A DNA stretch of 64,000 nucleotides, taken from NCBI GenBank assembly GCA_963580285.1, contig OY757020.1, forward strand, positions 104,597,497 to 104,661,496. The letters are read 5' to 3'. Below, in pieces: positions 55,401 to 64,000 of this stretch (position 1 is its first letter; each line of letters begins with the position of its first letter). Source of the DNA: Lucinisca nassula (taxonomy: Eukaryota > Mollusca > Bivalvia > Lucinida > Lucinidae). The translations under genes and the position numbers were made by a program. Below the pieces are notes generated by a model. That model had not been told where the DNA came from, made no database searches, and worked only from the letters and a program-made list of their open reading frames with translations.

Positions 55401-56100
55401 ATCTATTTTTACAGCTGAAGCCAAAGCAATAGACCTAGCTTTAGATTTTATCAGTTCTTCAACAATTCAAAAAGCAATTATATTTTCGGATTCACTTTCT
55501 GTGCTTAAGGCTTTAGACCATTCATCATCTAAAAATCCTCAAATTCAAAAACTGATCGAAAAACATCATGAAATTTCTAAAACACACCAAATCTTGTTTT
55601 GTTGGCTTCCGAGCCATATTGGCATTGTCGGCAATGAATATGCTGACAAGAAAGCAAAGGAATCGCTCAATCTTGATCCATCTGCTTTTAAAATTCCTTT
55701 TAACAATTTTAAACCATTTATCAACAGATACATCTTGTCGGAATGGCAAGGCGAATGGGACCGTGCAATAAATAACAAACTCCATGCCATTAAACCTGTC
55801 GTTAGTACAAAATGCTCTCCTCCACAGTTTTCCAGAAAAGAGGACGTAGTATTAACACGACTGCGCATCGGCCATACTAGAGTTACTCATTCTTATATTT
55901 TTAATGGTGATGATCAGCCTTCTTGTGTAGGTTGTGATCAGCCATTCACTGTGAAACATATCTTAATTGACTGTGTTGACTTTTCACCCTCACGTATTTT
56001 ATATTTCAAAGCTGACACTTTGCAACAACTGTTTCGAGATGTACCTGTTGATAATATTATTTTATTCTTAAAAGAAATTGGACTTTTTCATAAGATTTAA
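52414..56100 (+). CDS. Family N ORF2 polyprotein, copy E (endonuclease-RT-RNase H)
   Basis: 1228 residues, intact. APE endonuclease at ~1-215: N11 in WNCRG, E39 in LQET, D135/N137 in GDFNGHN, SDH at 209-211. It would nick the target to prime reverse transcription. RT at ~440-760: NYRPIALTS, motif A D581 in FFDLEKAYD, motif B GVPQGS, motif C YVDD at 669-672. RNase H at ~965-1090: D969, E1002, D1026, H1068, D1078. A C-terminal CX2CX7HX4C zinc motif lies at 1171-1187. EN-RT-RNase H order with an (ATC)n tail fits the I superfamily, probably Nimb-like. Codons ~371-473 carry a cluster of A-to-G changes (FAHL, FDAMAS, EIHCRML, SLAALL) absent from all other copies. Confidence 0.93.
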   Translation: MDLKHKIIQWNCRGLKSNYNELLLLISLLTPSVFCLQETFLKTDDNIDVRGFNTYNYIYSDGNKPSGGSSIFVKSCLPQREIKLKTDLQAVAVSVSLDKETTVCSLYIPPSFSLKPEHLDSLLSQLPSPYLLVGDFNGHNILWGCKDVNNRGALVEDFIAKNDLCLMNDKSYTYLHPATGHLSSLDLSLCHPSLFLDYDWSVHDDQCGSDHFPVIIESVNEPDEDCNQKWKMNKADWELFHNLCEEELSVDHLNESSDIVSDFTDTLINISEQCIPKTSTNTKKSKPWFNNDCKEAIKKRKQALNKFCKNPTSEKLNDVKVFRAKARRTIRASKRKSWREYVSKLNYKTPIKKVWDMVRKISGKTKSSSFAHLNTEFDAMASTKKDISDTLGHTFLRNSSSRNYSDAFGNFKKDQEKRKLNFKSLNHEEYNTPFNLSELVEAIEKSHDTATGPDEIHCRMLKHLPKSSLAALLDIFNNIWETGVCPESWRVATVVPIPKPGKDHAEPTNYRPIALTSCLCKTLERMINKRLVWYLESNNLISEYQSGFRSERSTNDNLIRLETFIRDAFINKEHVVAVFFDLEKAYDTTWRYGILKDLHNIGLRGKLPSFIESFLGERMFQVRVGSTLSDFYDQEQGVPQGSILSTTLFNIKINNIVQCLDDKTDCSLYVDDFCICYRSKNMKTIERKLQQNLKRIEEWTDKNGFKFSKSKTQCVHFCKLRKKHEHPSLFLYGSQIPVVEEAKFLGVIFDQKLSFIPHIKYLKAKCLKALNLLKVLAHTSWGADRYTLLHLYRSLIRSKLDYGSVVYGSARKSYLKSLDTIHHQGLRLAMGAFRTSPVLSLYVEAGEPSLTSRREKLSLQYAIRLAANPSNPASKISFRPQFVDKYETKPTAIKPFGLRILPLLENSGIDLKNIQKHETAEVPSWCIKQPSILFDLHDGKKSESNPILLKQNFQVLQSRYNDYQQVYTDGSKEGDKVGCAYVSKDTHKTMRLPDGSSIFTAEAKAIDLALDFISSSTIQKAIIFSDSLSVLKALDHSSSKNPQIQKLIEKHHEISKTHQILFCWLPSHIGIVGNEYADKKAKESLNLDPSAFKIPFNNFKPFINRYILSEWQGEWDRAINNKLHAIKPVVSTKCSPPQFSRKEDVVLTRLRIGHTRVTHSYIFNGDDQPSCVGCDQPFTVKHILIDCVDFSPSRILYFKADTLQQLFRDVPVDNIILFLKEIGLFHKI

Positions 56101-56248
56101 CTGTTTCAGATTTTTATACATTATCATTCTGACTTTTTACTTTTAATATCATCATAATTATTCATGCCGTTTAACCATCAACCGTTTGACGCTTATGACC
56201 CACAAGGAGGGTTGACGCGTCGTTAAACACGAAATCATCATCATCATC
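56101..56248 (+). other. 3' UTR and (ATC)n tail of copy E
   Basis: Conserved 3' hairpin and tail as in copy B. Confidence 0.85.
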
Positions 56249-56605
56249 TACTCATCATCCCCGACAAGTCTGTGAAGTTTCGGGGAAAAACCTCAAATAG
56301 TTTTTTTTTAGATATCTTGCTTACAAACTTAAAACGCGAAAAATTTCAAAGGGCCATAACTCAAGAAAAAAATTTCGGATTTTTTTCAAAAGTTAATCAG
56401 TTCATCTACTCATCATCCCCAACCAGCATGTAAAGTTTCAGGGCAATAGCTCAAACAGTTTTTGAGATATCTTGCTTACAAGATTTCATAGTATTTTTTG
56501 CAAAGGGGCATAACTCAAAAAAGGGGCATAATCCTGACGAGAAAAAAAACACGGGTCAATTATTTTTTCATGAGGAATCCATATATGAAATTTCAAAAAC
56601 CTAGC
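56249..56605 (+). repeat. Two tandem copies of a ~150 bp host repeat
   Basis: TACTCATCATCCCC, then GTGAAGTTTC or GTAAAGTTTC, then AGATATCTTGCTTACAA, occurs at 56249 and 56407. It is continued after copy F at 62353 with ACGGACGGACG-type sequence, so F interrupted this repeat. Confidence 0.65.
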
Positions 56606-56712
56606 CCCCCAGGTATTAGACTTCCTGCCTTGCCGTGGCCCTGGGGGCTCAATTCCCACTGGGCACGTTGCTGCTGTGGTCAATGTGCCCACTGGGAAGA
56701 GCTAAAGGAAGT
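56606..56712 (+). ncRNA. Putative HDV-like ribozyme, copy F
   Basis: All four helices and the GCTAA joiner as in copy B. Confidence 0.6.
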
Positions 56713-57150
56713 ACCACCCGTTTGCCGTGGGTGGCGTCCCGTAACCCGGATGAAGGGGTCCTGGAGGTTGAGGGTTATCTGGAGTTGAGTGCTTTAGATG
56801 CCCAACACACCTCTTTGGCCTGGATTTCGGTTAGACGGGCGGTCGTGCGGTCCGGCACGGTCAATCGGCTGGTCGTGCCAAGCCCTAGAAATAACCTTTT
56901 TCTTTCTCTTCCTTGTCTTTTGTATCAACCTGAATACACACCGTTTGCTCATAAAGTCTTTTCACAACCTTTCCATTTCTAGAAGGCGGCGGCTAAACGG
57001 ACCAATCGTGCAGCTTTTTGCTCGTACGAGTATATCTTCTGTGTATCTCTAACACTTGTGAGTTAGGAAACCCACTCACTGAAAGTGTTCCCTTGTAGGG
57101 CTCCACGGTGGGCGGAGAACACAGAAGATGAAACAAGAAAAACTTTAATC

Positions 57151-58473
57151 ATGGCTTCCAAACGGAAAAAACCTAACGAAGACACACATGACAACGATTT
57201 AACGGATGATGACAGAGAAAACAACGGAACGAACGACAACACGACTCAACAATTTCCGCGCTTTCTGATAATAGAAAGTACAGAAGAAAATAGAAGCATT
57301 TCGGCACTCTCACCTTTCATTATTCAAAAATTAATTTGTGGATTAGCTGGCGAACCAAAAACAATAAAAAAATTGTACAGATCAAACCAGTTACTCATTG
57401 AAGTCACAAAAAAAGCACATGCTGAGAATCTCCTTCGCACAACTACTTTTCATGACATGAAAGTGCGAGTGTTTCCACATACCTCGCTGAATACCTCAAA
57501 AGGGGTAATCCGTTGCCCTGATTTGAGGAATTGCAGCGAGGAGGAGATTCTCGATGGCACTAGATCTCAAGGAGTAACTGCAATTAAACGATTCAAAACT
57601 AAACTTAACGGTCAGTTAAAAGATACGAACACCTTTGTTTTTACCTTTAACACGCCAGTTTTACCAAAAACAATCAAAGTAGCGTACTTTAGAGTTAACG
57701 TTGAGATTTATATACCAAATCCGCTGCGATGCCACAATTGCCAGAAATATGGTCACCACGAAAATCGGTGCACCAAAGACCCTCTCTGCGCAACATGTGG
57801 CAAACCAGCCAATCACACAGAACAAAACTGTCGAAATGACCCACACTGTGTGAATTGTGGAGGAAATCACAGCGCTAACTCTAAAGAATGTCAAATTTGG
57901 CATCAAGAAAAAGAAATCCTTAGAGTTAAATTCACTAGAAACGTCTCCTTTCCAGAAGCGCGAAAAATTGTTGAGTCACCTACCCCGATTCCCGGAGTAA
58001 GTTACGCTAGCATCGCACAGGCACCTGTTAAAAAGGTACCTGTTGCTGATGCTGTCACTCAAACTGATCTGATTCCTGGGCTTGAACCTTTACAGAAATT
58101 GAAAACTAAAAGCAAGACTGAAGATCAAACCAACAGTACCAAAATTCAGACAGTAACACCCTCACCACAGAAAAAAAATCAGACAAAATTTTGAAAAACT
58201 CTACTTTGGAAATGATGAAAAATGATTTAAAAAAACAACAGCAAAAACAACACTCTCAAAAACAACAATCGCAAAAAACACATTACATCGGACAGACAAC
58301 GCAAATGCTCAAGAGACAATTTAAAAAACCATAACAGATTCGCATGTTTGAGTGACAGTGATATGGAGTTATCTGAATCTCCAACACAACGAAATAGTAA
58401 TAACAGATCAAGGTCACCAACACCAAAGGGTGGTAATAACAGATCTATATCACCAATAACACATCCAACATAG
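57151..58473 (+). pseudogene. Family N ORF1 of copy F (second lineage), frameshifted near the end
   Basis: It starts MASKRKKPNEDTHDNDLTDD; codons upstream of 57151 in the same frame are 5' UTR. It encodes FPRFLIIESTEENRSISALS, the globular region, and the knuckles CHNCQKYGHHENRC, CATCGKPANHTEQNC and CVNCGGNH. The frame ends at 58194 in an A-rich indel; the remaining Ser/Arg-rich tail runs to 58473 in other frames. The lesion affects only the low-complexity tail, so a shortened protein with all knuckles could still be made. Confidence 0.85.
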
Positions 58474-58503
58474 TTTCTAGTCTTAGGAAAATCTCTCCTT
58501 AAA

Positions 58504-61500
58504 ATGGATTTAAAACACAAAATAATACAGTGGAATTGTCGAGGTCATAAATCAAATTATAATGAACTCTTATTACTTCTTTCTTTATTAAACCCATCGG
58601 TCTTTTGTTTACAAGAAACGTTGTTAAAAGCTGATGAAAAAATCGATCTCAGAGGTTTCAATATATATAACTATATCTATTCTGCTGGAAACAGACCATC
58701 TGGTGGCAGTTCAATTCTTGTAAAATCTTGTTTACCACAAAGAGAGATCAAATTAAAAACAGATCTGCAAGCTGTAGCAGTATCGGTTTCTCTTGATAAA
58801 GAAACTACAATTTGTTCTGTATATATACCACCTTCGTTTTCTTTAGAGCCCAGACATCTTCAACTATTGCTGGATCAACTTCCGTCGCCATACCTTTTAG
58901 TTGGCGACTTCAATGGTCACAATATTCTATGGGGCTGTAAAGATATCAATAACAGAGGAGCACTTGTCGAAGATTTTATTGCAAAGAGCGATCTTTGCTT
59001 GATGAATGATAAATCTTATACTTACCTTCACCCTGCGACAGGTCATTCGTCTTCTTTAGATCTCTCTTTGTGTCACCCATCTCTCTTCTTGGACTATGAC
59101 TGGTCTGTTCATGATGATCAGTGCGGAAGTGATCACTTCCCTGTTATAATTGAGAGTGTAAACGAACCAGATGAGGACTGTAACCAGAAATGGAAAATGA
59201 ATAAAGCCGACTGGGAATTATTCCATAATTTATGTGAAGAAGAGTTATCAATTGATCATTTTAATGAATCATCCGACATTGTTTCTGATTTCACAGATAC
59301 ACTTATTAACATATCAGAACAATGCATTCCAAAGACCTCCACAAATACTAAGAAAAGCAAGCCTTGGTTTAATAATGACTGTAAAGAAGCTATTAAAAAG
59401 CGTAAACAGGCTCTAAATAAGTTCTGCAAAAATCCCACCTCAGAAAAGCTCAACGACGTAAAAGTTTTTAGAGCTAAAGCTCGGCGAACAATCCGAGCTT
59501 CCAAACGAAAGTCATGGAGAGAATATGTCTCCAAATTGAACTATAAAACCCCCATTAAAAAGGTTTGGGATATGGTACGAAAAATTTCAGGAAAAACAAA
59601 GTCTTCTAGTTTTACACATTTAAATACTGAATTTGACACAATAGCTTCAACAAAAAAAGATATTTCAGATACTCTTGGGCACACATTCTTGAGAAATTCA
59701 TCATCGCGTAATTATTCTGACACTTTTAGAAATGTCAAAAAGGACCAAGAGAAAAGAAATCTAAACTTTAAATCACTTAATCACGAAGAATACAACAAAC
59801 CTTTTAACTTATCCGAACTCGTTGAAGCCATTGAAAAATCACATGATACGGCAACCGGCCCCGATGAAATTCATTATCAGATGCTTAAGCATCTGCCAAA
59901 AAGTTCTCTTACAACACTTTTAGATATCTTTAATAATATTTGGGAAACGGGGGTCTGTCCTGAGAGCTGGCGTGTAGCTACAGTTGTACCAATTCCGAAA
60001 CCAGGGAAAGATCATGCAGAACCTTCAAATTATCGTCCGATAGCTTTGACAAGTTGTTTGTGTAAAACATTGGAGAGAATGATAAACAAGAGATTAGTCT
60101 GGTACTTAGAGTCCAACAACCTCATTTCAGAATATCAATCGGGTTTTCGTTCGGAACGCAGTACCAATGACAATTTAATAAGACTAGAAACATTTATACG
60201 AGATGCTTTTATTAACAAAGAACACGTAGTAGCTGTCTTTTTCGACTTGGAGAAAGCATATGATACAACATGGCGTTATGGTATATTGAAAGATCTACAT
60301 AACATTGGCTTAAGAGGAAAACTTCCCAGTTTTATTGAAAGCTTTTTAGGGGAGCGCATGTTTCAGGTGCGTGTGGGGTCTACCCTGTCAGATTTCTACG
60401 ATCAAGAACAGGGTGTCCCACAGGGTAGTATTCTTTCAACTACGCTATTTAACATCAAAATAAACAATATTGTACACTGTTTGGACGACAAAACTGATTG
60501 TTCCTTGTATGTTGACGATTTCTGTATATGTTACCGTTCAAAAAATATGAAAACAATTGAACGAAAGTTGCAACAAAATTTAAAACGAATAGAAGAATGG
60601 ACTGATAAAAATGGTTTCAAGTTCTCCAAGTCGAAAACGCAGTGTGTTCATTTTTGTAAACTACGGAGGAAACACGAACATCCTTCCTTGTTTTTATACG
60701 GATCACAAATTCCTGTTGTTGAAGAAGCCAAATTTCTTGGGGTCATATTTGATCAAAAGTTATCTTTTATTCCCCATATTAAATATCTTAAAGCGAAATG
60801 CTTAAAAGCTTTGAATCTTTTGAAAATTTTAGCCCATACAAGTTGGGGAGCAGATCGGTATACTTTATTACATCTTTACCGGTCTTTAATAAGATCTAAA
60901 TTAGATTATGGGTCTGTTGTTTATGGTTCTGCCAGAAAGTCCTATTTAAAATCATTGGATACTATCCATCATCAAGGCCTTCGTCTGGCTATGGGAGCTT
61001 TTCGTACTTCTCCCGTATTAAGCCTTTATGTAGAAGCAGGTGAACCATCTTTAACTTCGCGCAGAGAGAAACTTTCTCTTCAGTATGCTATTAGAATTGC
61101 TGCTAATCCATCTAACCCGGCATCCAAAATTTCATTTCCACCTCAATTTATAGATAAGTATGAAACTAAACCCACAGCAATCAAACCTTTTGGATTACGA
61201 ATTTTACCACTGCTAGAAAATTCAGGCATCGACCTTAAAAATATTCAAAAACATGAAACCGCCGAAGTTCCATCTTGGTGTATTAAACAACCTTCTATTC
61301 TGTTCGACTTGCATGATGGCAAAAAATCCGAATCAAATCCGATACTTCTCAAACAAAACTTCCAGGTACTGCGGTCACGTTACAATGAATACCAGCAAGT
61401 CTATACTGATGGTTCCAAAGAAGGAGATAAAGTTGGTTGTGCGTTTGTTTCTAAAGATACGCACAAAACCATGCGCCTTCCAGATGGTTCATCTATTTTT

Positions 61501-62190
61501 ACAGCTGAAGCCAAAGCAATAGACCTAGCTTTAGATTTTATCATTTCTTCAATAATTCAAAAAGCAATTATATTTTCTGATTCACTTTCTGTGCTTAAGG
61601 CTTTAGACCATTCATCATCTAAAAATCCTCAAATTCAAAAATTGATCGAAAAACATCATGAAATTTCTAAAACACACCAAATCTTGTTTTGTTGGCTTCC
61701 GAGCCATATTGGCATTGTCGGCAATGAATATGCTGACAAGAAAGCAAAGGAATCGCTCAATCTTGATCCATCTGTTTTTAAAATTCCCTTTAATAATTTT
61801 AAACAATTTATCAACAGATACATCTTGTCGGAATGGCAAGGCGAATGGGACCGTACAATAAATAACAAACTCCATGCCATTAAACCTGTCGTTAGTACAA
61901 AATGCTCTCCTCCACAGTTTTCCAGAAAAGAGGACGTAGTATTAACACGACTGCGCATCGGCCATACTAGAGTTACTCATTCTTATATTTTTAATGGTGA
62001 TGATCAGCCTTCTTGTGTAGGTTGTGATCAGCCATTCACTGTGAAACATATCTTAATTGACTGTGTTGACTTTTCACCCTCACGTATTTTATGTTTCAAA
62101 GCTGACACTTTGCAACAACTGTTTCGAGATGTACCTGTTGATAATATTATTTTATTCTTAAAAGAAGTTGGACTTTTTCATAAGATTTAA
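58504..62190 (+). CDS. Family N ORF2 polyprotein, copy F (endonuclease-RT-RNase H)
   Basis: 1228 residues, intact, same domain order and catalytic residues as copy E (WNCRG, LQET, GDFNGHN, SDHFPV; FFDLEKAYDTTW, GVPQGSILS, YVDDF; YTDGSKEGD, TAEAKAID, FSDSL, SHIGIVGNEYAD; CX2CX7HX4C). It differs from E mainly in the first ~130 residues (GHKSNYN, LLKADEKIDL, SLEPRHLQLLLDQ); beyond GDFNGHN the two are nearly the same. The 30 bp gap to ORF1 resembles the other copies. With its ORF1 nearly complete, F is the least damaged full-length copy in the window. Confidence 0.95.
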   Translation: MDLKHKIIQWNCRGHKSNYNELLLLLSLLNPSVFCLQETLLKADEKIDLRGFNIYNYIYSAGNRPSGGSSILVKSCLPQREIKLKTDLQAVAVSVSLDKETTICSVYIPPSFSLEPRHLQLLLDQLPSPYLLVGDFNGHNILWGCKDINNRGALVEDFIAKSDLCLMNDKSYTYLHPATGHSSSLDLSLCHPSLFLDYDWSVHDDQCGSDHFPVIIESVNEPDEDCNQKWKMNKADWELFHNLCEEELSIDHFNESSDIVSDFTDTLINISEQCIPKTSTNTKKSKPWFNNDCKEAIKKRKQALNKFCKNPTSEKLNDVKVFRAKARRTIRASKRKSWREYVSKLNYKTPIKKVWDMVRKISGKTKSSSFTHLNTEFDTIASTKKDISDTLGHTFLRNSSSRNYSDTFRNVKKDQEKRNLNFKSLNHEEYNKPFNLSELVEAIEKSHDTATGPDEIHYQMLKHLPKSSLTTLLDIFNNIWETGVCPESWRVATVVPIPKPGKDHAEPSNYRPIALTSCLCKTLERMINKRLVWYLESNNLISEYQSGFRSERSTNDNLIRLETFIRDAFINKEHVVAVFFDLEKAYDTTWRYGILKDLHNIGLRGKLPSFIESFLGERMFQVRVGSTLSDFYDQEQGVPQGSILSTTLFNIKINNIVHCLDDKTDCSLYVDDFCICYRSKNMKTIERKLQQNLKRIEEWTDKNGFKFSKSKTQCVHFCKLRRKHEHPSLFLYGSQIPVVEEAKFLGVIFDQKLSFIPHIKYLKAKCLKALNLLKILAHTSWGADRYTLLHLYRSLIRSKLDYGSVVYGSARKSYLKSLDTIHHQGLRLAMGAFRTSPVLSLYVEAGEPSLTSRREKLSLQYAIRIAANPSNPASKISFPPQFIDKYETKPTAIKPFGLRILPLLENSGIDLKNIQKHETAEVPSWCIKQPSILFDLHDGKKSESNPILLKQNFQVLRSRYNEYQQVYTDGSKEGDKVGCAFVSKDTHKTMRLPDGSSIFTAEAKAIDLALDFIISSIIQKAIIFSDSLSVLKALDHSSSKNPQIQKLIEKHHEISKTHQILFCWLPSHIGIVGNEYADKKAKESLNLDPSVFKIPFNNFKQFINRYILSEWQGEWDRTINNKLHAIKPVVSTKCSPPQFSRKEDVVLTRLRIGHTRVTHSYIFNGDDQPSCVGCDQPFTVKHILIDCVDFSPSRILCFKADTLQQLFRDVPVDNIILFLKEVGLFHKI

Positions 62191-62341
62191 CTGTTTCAGA
62201 TTTTTATACATCGTCATTCTGACTTTTTACTTTTAATATAATCATAATTGTTCATGCCGTTTAACCATTAATCGTTTGACGCTTATGACCCACAAAGAGG
62301 GTTGACGCGTCGTTAAACACGAAATCATCATCATCATCATC
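62191..62341 (+). other. 3' UTR and (ATC)n tail of copy F
   Basis: Conserved 3' hairpin; a few private substitutions. Confidence 0.85.
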
Positions 62342-62352
62342 AAAAACCTAGC

Positions 62353-62470
62353 ACCCATGGTTCTAAAGTTATGCTATGCAGTAAAAAGTGGGACGGACGT
62401 AAGGACGGAAGGACGGACGGACGAACAGGGCAAAACCAATATGCCCCCACAACTTCTTCGAAGTTGGGGG
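62353..62470 (+). repeat. Continuation of the host repeat interrupted by copy F
   Basis: GGACGGACGTAAGGACGG and ATGCCCCCACAACTTCTTCG with its inverse GAAGTTGGGGGCAT, a common terminus of bivalve repeats. Confidence 0.5.
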
Positions 62471-62616
62471 CATAAAAAGATTGGGTACAACATGGATATT
62501 ATACGACAGACTGCATGCATGGTAGTTAACCCAATCACGGTTGGCAACTTTGCTTCCCTCTTTAATTGCACGCCGGTGGGTCAGGCCTCAGATTCTATGA
62601 CGGCTCCAACGTAAAG
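62471..62616 (+). pseudogene. C-terminal fragment of the unclassified RT family
   Basis: Plus strand: KKIGYNMDIIRQTACMVVNP, ITVGNFASLFNCTPVGQASD, SMTAPT, then stop. I recognise this as the usual C terminus of the same retroelement family whose middle part occurs at 24152-24462. It is directly followed by the 520 bp repeat. Confidence 0.6.
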
Positions 62617-62649
62617 GCTTATTGAAAATTAGAGAGATAATGTTGGTTG

Positions 62650-63178
62650 GTGCCTGATGCTCTGTCTCTGGTCGGGCTCATCGGAGTCTAACTGTTGGTT
62701 TTCTTTTGCTCCAGTATTTCAGTGGTTTCTTGCTGTCGAGTCCTCACCATTGTCTCACCTCTGTGGTTCTTTGATTTTTGTGTTCACGGAGATGTTGCAC
62801 TGATGAGTTAGGAGGCCTTCATGCGGACTGAACAAATTATTTGTCTAAATCGCGACGGAAGTAAGGGCGAGGATTGTGGCCACGTAAAATCGATTTAAGC
62901 CCCCCAGTGGAAATCTTCCACTGACCGTTCCAAGGCGGCTCTTCTGTGGCGATTTAGTTATGTTGTTGTTTGTTACTTACTGTGTGTATCACTTGTGTCT
63001 TTTGGTTTTGGATGGCCATATAGCCATTTTGTGGGAAAGTAACTGTCCTTATGGCCTTCCTTTGTTTAGGTTTCCATTATGGTCTGGTCGCTTAATGTTT
63101 GTATTTCTTTCCCTTTGGTGTCTTTTATGGGTGGAGTAAGTTAATTGTATCAATTCCTGATCTTTGTTTTACTTCTAT
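62650..63178 (+). repeat. Dispersed ~520 bp repeat, copy 2 (3' UTR of the RT family)
   Basis: Highly similar to 8957-9487. Its position right after the RT C terminus gives the repeat its identity. Confidence 0.75.
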
Positions 63179-63329
63179 TTTACGCTGTTTCTCATCAAAA
63201 ACTGTGCGTAAAACTCTTGATTTTCACCATGTTCTTGTTGCTCAACTACGAGAATATTGCAAGCAGCGAAACAAAACAGCAATAGCTCGTTTGATTACTG
63301 GTAACATCACTACAATGCTGTTACCTTAG
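63179..63329 (+). other. Short coding-like stretch, unknown
   Basis: Open for about 50 codons: LRCFSSKTVRKTLDFHHVL, VAQLREYCKQRNKTAIARLI, TGNITTMLLP, then stop. Residue composition looks protein-like, but I do not recognise it. It begins exactly where the 520 bp repeat ends. Confidence 0.25.
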
Positions 63330-63678
63330 CTTCATATTGAGGCCAGAATTTTAAATAGGTCAAGTATATGGGGCCTCATACGGAGGCCAGAATTTTAAAC
63401 AGGTCAAGAATATGGGGCTCATGTTGAGGCCAGAATTAAGATTCAAGCTGGGACCAGAATTGAACCTCAAGTTAAGGCTAGAATTGAAGTAGGTCAGTAT
63501 GTCGGTTGTGGAATGCGAAGCCAAACTGTAAAAAGGCCAAGACATTTTTGTCCTCGAAGTGTGAGACCAAACGATGTTAATAGGTCAAGAATTTGACCTC
63601 AGAATAATCTCAGTATGTTGGGTTCAGAACGTGAGGCCTAACTTTTTTAAGATCGAGACAATTTGTCTTCCAAATGGG
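63330..63678 (+). repeat. Degenerate short tandem repeat
   Basis: Repeated GAGGCCAGAATT(T/A)(T/A)A..(C/A)AGGTCAAG(A/T)ATAT with a period of about 50-60 bp. Confidence 0.55.
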
Positions 63679-64000
63679 CCCCCAGGTATTAGACTTCCTG
63701 CCTTGCCGTGGCCCTGGGGGTTCAATTCCCACTGGGCACACTGCCGTTGTGGTCTTTGTGCCTATTGACAAGAGCTAAAGGAAGTACCACCCGTTTGCCG
63801 TGGGTGGCATCCCGTAAGCCGGATGAAGGGGTCCTGGGGGTTGAGGGTTAAATGGAGTCCAGTGCTTCAGTTACCCAGCACACCTCTTTGGCCTGGATTT
63901 CGGTAAGACGGGCGGTCGTGCGGTCCGGCACGATCAATCGGCTTGTCGCGCCTAGCCCTAGGAATACCTTTCACTTTCTCTTCCTTGTCTTTTGTATCAT
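63679..64000 (+). mobile_element. Family N copy G, 5' end, cut by the window edge
   Basis: It starts CCCCCAGG and continues in the D/F-type 5' UTR to the last base. The ribozyme-like fold (63679-63785) keeps P1, P2, P3 and the inner P4 (GTGCCTA gives a G-U pair), while the outer P4 is mostly lost. Confidence 0.92.

Larger units (their letters stand above)
50436..56248 (+). mobile_element. Family N copy E (full length)
   Basis: Complete from CCCCCAGG (first C shared with D) to the (ATC)n tail. Its 5' flank is copy D, but its 3' flank (TACTCATCATCCCCGACAAG) is a host repeat, and no duplication matches. ORF2 is intact; ORF1 has two single-A insertions. Confidence 0.93.
56606..62341 (+). mobile_element. 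Family N copy F (full length, with TSD)
   Basis: 5736 bp from CCCCCAGG to (ATC)n. AAAAACCTAGC is duplicated at 56595-56605 and 62342-62352. The first ~130 bp match B/E; then the 5' UTR and ORF1 are of the D/G type. The first ~130 codons of ORF2 are also divergent, and the rest is nearly identical to B/E. Confidence 0.96.

Noticed and set aside
9715..62341. LTR retrotransposons or endogenous retroviruses
   Set aside because: No long terminal repeats, protease or integrase; APE endonuclease, (ATC)n tails and 5' truncations identify non-LTR elements.

Overview
The window is eukaryotic, not bacterial: AT-rich, no operons, very few host coding signals, and mostly transposable elements. The mix points to an aquatic invertebrate, most likely a bivalve mollusc (inference). 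It contains I-superfamily non-LTR retrotransposons that look Nimb-like, CR1/L2-like reverse transcriptases, a tRNA-headed SINE, a hAT remnant, a GIY-YIG remnant of Penelope type, foldback elements and several 120-160 bp tandem arrays.

The dominant component is one recently active ~5.8 kb non-LTR family, here called family N. A complete copy has five parts: a 5' end that always starts CCCCCAGG and folds like an HDV-type self-cleaving ribozyme; ORF1 (~460 aa, three zinc knuckles); ORF2 (1228 aa: APE endonuclease, reverse transcriptase, RNase H, terminal CCHC motif); a ~150 bp 3' UTR with a hairpin; and an (ATC)n tail. Copies are: A (9715-21328, split by B), B (13569-19367, nested in A), C (39040-42623, 5'-truncated), D (46594-50435, loses its 3' part), E (50436-56248), F (56606-62341) and G (63679 to the window end). 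There are also dead fragments at 7911-8155, 24474, 27135, 29606-30803, 32371-33466 and 36306-36869. Target-site duplications are visible for A, B, C, F and the 7911 fragment. No copy has both ORFs intact: A and B keep ORF1, E and F keep ORF2.

Layout. 1-5240: CR1/L2-like elements, one split by a 3.5 kb element with terminal inverted repeats. 5241-9714: AT-rich DNA with foldback and dispersed repeats. 9715-21328: nest A/B inside a foldback element. 21342-24150: repeats plus one candidate host exon. 24152-29602: a ~2.5 kb tandem amplification of a broken unknown gene fused to RT fragments and family-N 5' ends. 29603-38900: satellite-like arrays, hAT, SINE and broken N copies. 38930-42623: copy C. 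42751-46593: an exact 606 bp duplication and remnants of several elements. 46594-64000: the D/E composite, F, dispersed RT pieces and the start of G.

The two observations most worth following are the putative 5' ribozyme of family N and a cluster of fifteen A-to-G changes in ~310 bp of copy E, which looks like adenosine editing of the RNA before reverse transcription. All family names come from motif recognition, without database searches.
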